A stretch of DNA of 6,310 nucleotides. Origin: Lamprocystis purpurea. Its GTDB lineage: Bacteria > Pseudomonadota > Gammaproteobacteria > Chromatiales > Chromatiaceae. The stretch is from contig DYRB01000187.1 in the NCBI GenBank assembly GCA_020718945.1, positions 1 to 6,310 on the forward strand, written 5' to 3'. Below, one piece after another: positions 4,613-6,310 of the stretch. Made by a program: the position numbers and the translations under genes. The notes beneath the pieces are model-generated. The model was given only the letters and a program-made list of their open reading frames with translations. It had not been told where the DNA came from and ran no database searches. The stretch's first letter is position 1, and each line of letters starts with the position of its first letter.

Positions 4613-6211
4613 TCAGGACGGGTCCGGTCGGCCTGAAGGCCGACCTACAGGGGTCAGATCGATGCCCCGCTCCAGTTCCCCCTGCCGACGCAATTCGCGT
4701 TTGAGGATCTTGCCGGCGGCGTTCTTGGGCAGGGCCTCGCGGACCAGGAAGCGGCGCGGGACCTCGTGGCGGCCCAGGCGCGCCCGGCACCAGTCGCGCA
4801 ACGCCGCCGGGTCCAGGCTGGCCCCGGGTTTGGGGACCACGTAGGCGATGGGGAGTTCACCGTGCAGCGGGTGGGGCTCAGCGACCACCGCCGCCTCGGC
4901 CAGGTCCGGGTGCTGGTACAGGGCCTCTTCGATCACCCGCGGGTAGACGTTCATGCCGTTGGTGATGATCAAGTCCTTGATCCGGTCCACCAGATAGAAG
5001 TAACCCTCGGGGTCCCGCCAGCCCAGGTCGCCGGTGCGAAACCAGTCGCCGAAGAAGCTGGCGGCGGTCTCCTCGGGCAGCCCCCAGTACCCCTGCATGA
5101 TGTTGGGGCCGCGGACGCAGACCTCGCCGTGCTCGCCGTCCGGCAGGGTGCCGCCCTCCGCATCGGCGATGCGCATCTCCACCCCGGGGATGGGCAGACC
5201 GACGGAGCTGGGCTTGCGTGGCCCGGCCACCGGGTTGACGCAGGTCACCGGCGAACACTCGGTGGGCCCGTCGCCCTCCAGGACCGGGATGCCAAAGCGC
5301 GCCTCGAACCCGGCCATGACCGCGGCCGGCAGGGCCGCCCCGCCGCAGACGCACAGGCGCACGCCAGCCCACTGCGCCACCGCCGCCTCGTCCAGCCGCA
5401 GCAAGAGGCTATACATGCTGGGCACGCCGAGGAATACCGTGGCCCCATGCTCGGCGATGGCGGTGCTCACCAGGCGGGGGTCGAATCGCAGGACCGGGAT
5501 CAGGCTCAGCCCATGCAGCAGGGGCATGAGCATGCCCACGGTGGCGGCAAAGGCGTGGAACATGGGCAGGACCACCAAGATGCGGTCCCGCCCCGGGGAG
5601 AGGGCCAGGGCCTGCAGGGTCGATTGGGCATTGGCGACCAGGTTGGCGTGGCTGAGCATGGCCCCCTTGGGCCTGCCCGTGGTCCCGGAGGTGTAGAGGA
5701 TGGCCGCCAGGGCCCGCTCCAGGTCCAGCCCCAGGGAGGGCGGAGTGGCGCCGCTCGCGGCCATGGCCCCCAGTCCGGCCTCGCCGGTGGCAGGCTCGCC
5801 GCCGATGCGCACCCGCAGCCCCACCCCCGGTGCCTCGCCCAGGGCCTTGGCCGCCTGGTCCGCGAAGCCGGCGTGGTAGCAGAGCCCGACGGCCCCGGCG
5901 TCGCGCAGGATGAAGCCGACCTCCAGGGGGTTGAGCATCAGGTTGATGGGGACCACGCAGGCCCCGGCCTTGAGGATGCCCAGATAGGCGATGACGAACT
6001 CTGACCCGTTGGGGCAGTAGATCCCGATGCGCTCGCCCGGGCCTATTCCCGCGGCGGCCAGGGAGCCGGCGACCGCGTCGGAGGCGGCATCCAGTTCGGC
6101 GAAGGTGAGGACAGGCCCGCAGCCCAGCACCACCGGCGCATCCGGGTAGCGGCGGGCGGTGTCGCGAAAGCGCTCGGGTATGGTCTGGATCGCAGCGTTG
6201 CTCGGTCTCAC
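4613..6211 (-). CDS. AMP-forming acyl-CoA synthetase (long-chain fatty acid-CoA ligase-like, class I adenylating enzyme)
   Basis: Activates a carboxylic acid, probably a fatty acid, to an acyl-adenylate with ATP and then to the CoA thioester. The 532-residue protein shows the ANL-superfamily motifs in order: P-loop YTSGTTGRPKG at 173-183; PMFHAFAATVG at 216-226; A5 motif EGDGPTECSP at 312-321; A7 FRTGDLGW at 391-398; hinge D409 R410 and K412 followed by GMNVYP at 419-424; and the C-terminal PKNAAGKILKR at 495-505 with catalytic K501. Chain length and identity of the substrate cannot be read from sequence. The A5 motif has Asp where most relatives have an aromatic residue. The start is GTG at 6211 with GGGA eight bases upstream; an in-frame TAG lies upstream with no ATG, GTG or TTG between. 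The last 11 residues (522-532) come largely from a REP-like palindrome. It lies 196 nt upstream of tig and probably forms a separate transcription unit. Confidence 0.92.
   Translation of the reverse strand: MRPSNAAIQTIPERFRDTARRYPDAPVVLGCGPVLTFAELDAASDAVAGSLAAAGIGPGERIGIYCPNGSEFVIAYLGILKAGACVVPINLMLNPLEVGFILRDAGAVGLCYHAGFADQAAKALGEAPGVGLRVRIGGEPATGEAGLGAMAASGATPPSLGLDLERALAAILYTSGTTGRPKGAMLSHANLVANAQSTLQALALSPGRDRILVVLPMFHAFAATVGMLMPLLHGLSLIPVLRFDPRLVSTAIAEHGATVFLGVPSMYSLLLRLDEAAVAQWAGVRLCVCGGAALPAAVMAGFEARFGIPVLEGDGPTECSPVTCVNPVAGPRKPSSVGLPIPGVEMRIADAEGGTLPDGEHGEVCVRGPNIMQGYWGLPEETAASFFGDWFRTGDLGWRDPEGYFYLVDRIKDLIITNGMNVYPRVIEEALYQHPDLAEAAVVAEPHPLHGELPIAYVVPKPGASLDPAALRDWCRARLGRHEVPRRFLVREALPKNAAGKILKRELRRQGELERGIDLTPVGRPSGRPDPS
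4626..4648 (-). repeat. REP-like palindrome (GTAG head plus stem-loop) inside the 3' end of the ligase gene
   Basis: The minus strand carries GTAG at 4648-4645 running into GGTCGGCC (4645-4638), a TTCA loop and GGCCGACC (4633-4626), a perfect 8-bp stem. A GTAG tetranucleotide next to a GC-rich palindrome is the hallmark of REP elements mobilised by RAYT (IS200/IS605-like, TnpA-REP) transposases. Here it codes in frame for the ligase tail VGRPSGRP. It has no U-tract after it, so it is not a normal terminator. Only one copy is seen in this window and no transposase gene is present. Confidence 0.55.
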
Positions 6212-6240
6212 GCGATGATTCCCAAAAATGACAGGTACCA

Positions 6241-6310
6241 GAGGACAGGAGGCACCGGGGTGTCGAATCTACCTGAACCTGGGGCGGCCGTCCTGTCCTC
6301 GGTGGCCTCC
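6241..6310. repeat. Two crossing inverted repeats upstream of the ligase gene
   Basis: GAGGACAGGA (6241-6250) is the exact reverse complement of TCCTGTCCTC (6291-6300), separated by 40 nt. A second pair, GGAGGCACCG (6248-6257) and CGGTGGCCTCC (6300-6310), is complementary apart from one extra base. The pairs interleave, so a transcript could form one or the other, or a pseudoknot. The right edge of the window cuts the region, so its true extent is unknown. No gene or convincing promoter is seen in 6212-6310. Confidence 0.5.

Noticed and set aside
4766..6004. A 412-codon plus-strand open frame antisense to the acyl-CoA synthetase.
   Set aside because: It is codon-aligned with the ligase gene and has biased His/Gln/Gly/Asp composition typical of a shadow frame.
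6255..6290. A tRNA-like stretch (GATTCGACACCCC on the minus strand) resembling a T-arm.
   Set aside because: No acceptor stem, anticodon arm or CCA end can be assembled around it.

Overview
The window is a compact, GC-rich (visibly well above 60%) bacterial chromosomal segment in which every supported gene lies on the minus strand. Read in the direction of transcription (right to left), the order is: an AMP-forming acyl-CoA synthetase (4613-6211), trigger factor tig (3121-4416), clpP (2400-3062), clpX (830-2104), and the first 215 codons of lon (646 down to 1, running off the left edge). The block tig-clpP-clpX-lon is the classical proteobacterial protein quality-control locus. The close match of the Lon, ClpX, ClpP and trigger factor sequences to the Escherichia coli proteins as I remember them, combined with high GC, points to a gammaproteobacterium. 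A Chromatiales-type purple sulfur bacterium or relative is my best guess, but that is inference.

Region by region: 1-646 encodes the amino-terminal substrate-binding domain of Lon. The gap 647-829 holds a GC-rich hairpin after clpX, a heat-shock-like promoter candidate for lon, and two overlapping small palindromes. 830-2104 is a complete ClpX with all expected motifs. The gap 2105-2399 holds a strong 11-bp hairpin after clpP, a good sigma70-type promoter for clpX, and a leader of about 210 nt with further hairpins. 2400-3062 is ClpP with an intact Ser-His-Asp triad and a repetitive lysine/aspartate tail. A 58-nt gap with no terminator separates it from tig, so tig and clpP are probably co-transcribed. 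The gap 4417-4612 contains a candidate tig promoter whose -35 region is occupied by a perfect dyad. The ligase gene ends in a REP-like palindrome that supplies its last codons. The right edge (6212-6310) is noncoding and contains crossing inverted repeats.

The genes work together as a folding and degradation module. Trigger factor meets nascent chains at the ribosome, ClpX unfolds tagged substrates and feeds them to ClpP, and Lon independently degrades damaged proteins. The acyl-CoA synthetase belongs to a different pathway and probably sits next to the cluster by chance or lineage-specific order. I see no mobile element gene, CRISPR array, RNA gene or clearly new multi-gene system. The most notable points are small: the REP-derived ligase tail, the dyad over the tig -35 region, an Asp in place of the usual aromatic in the ligase A5 motif, and the structured clpX leader.
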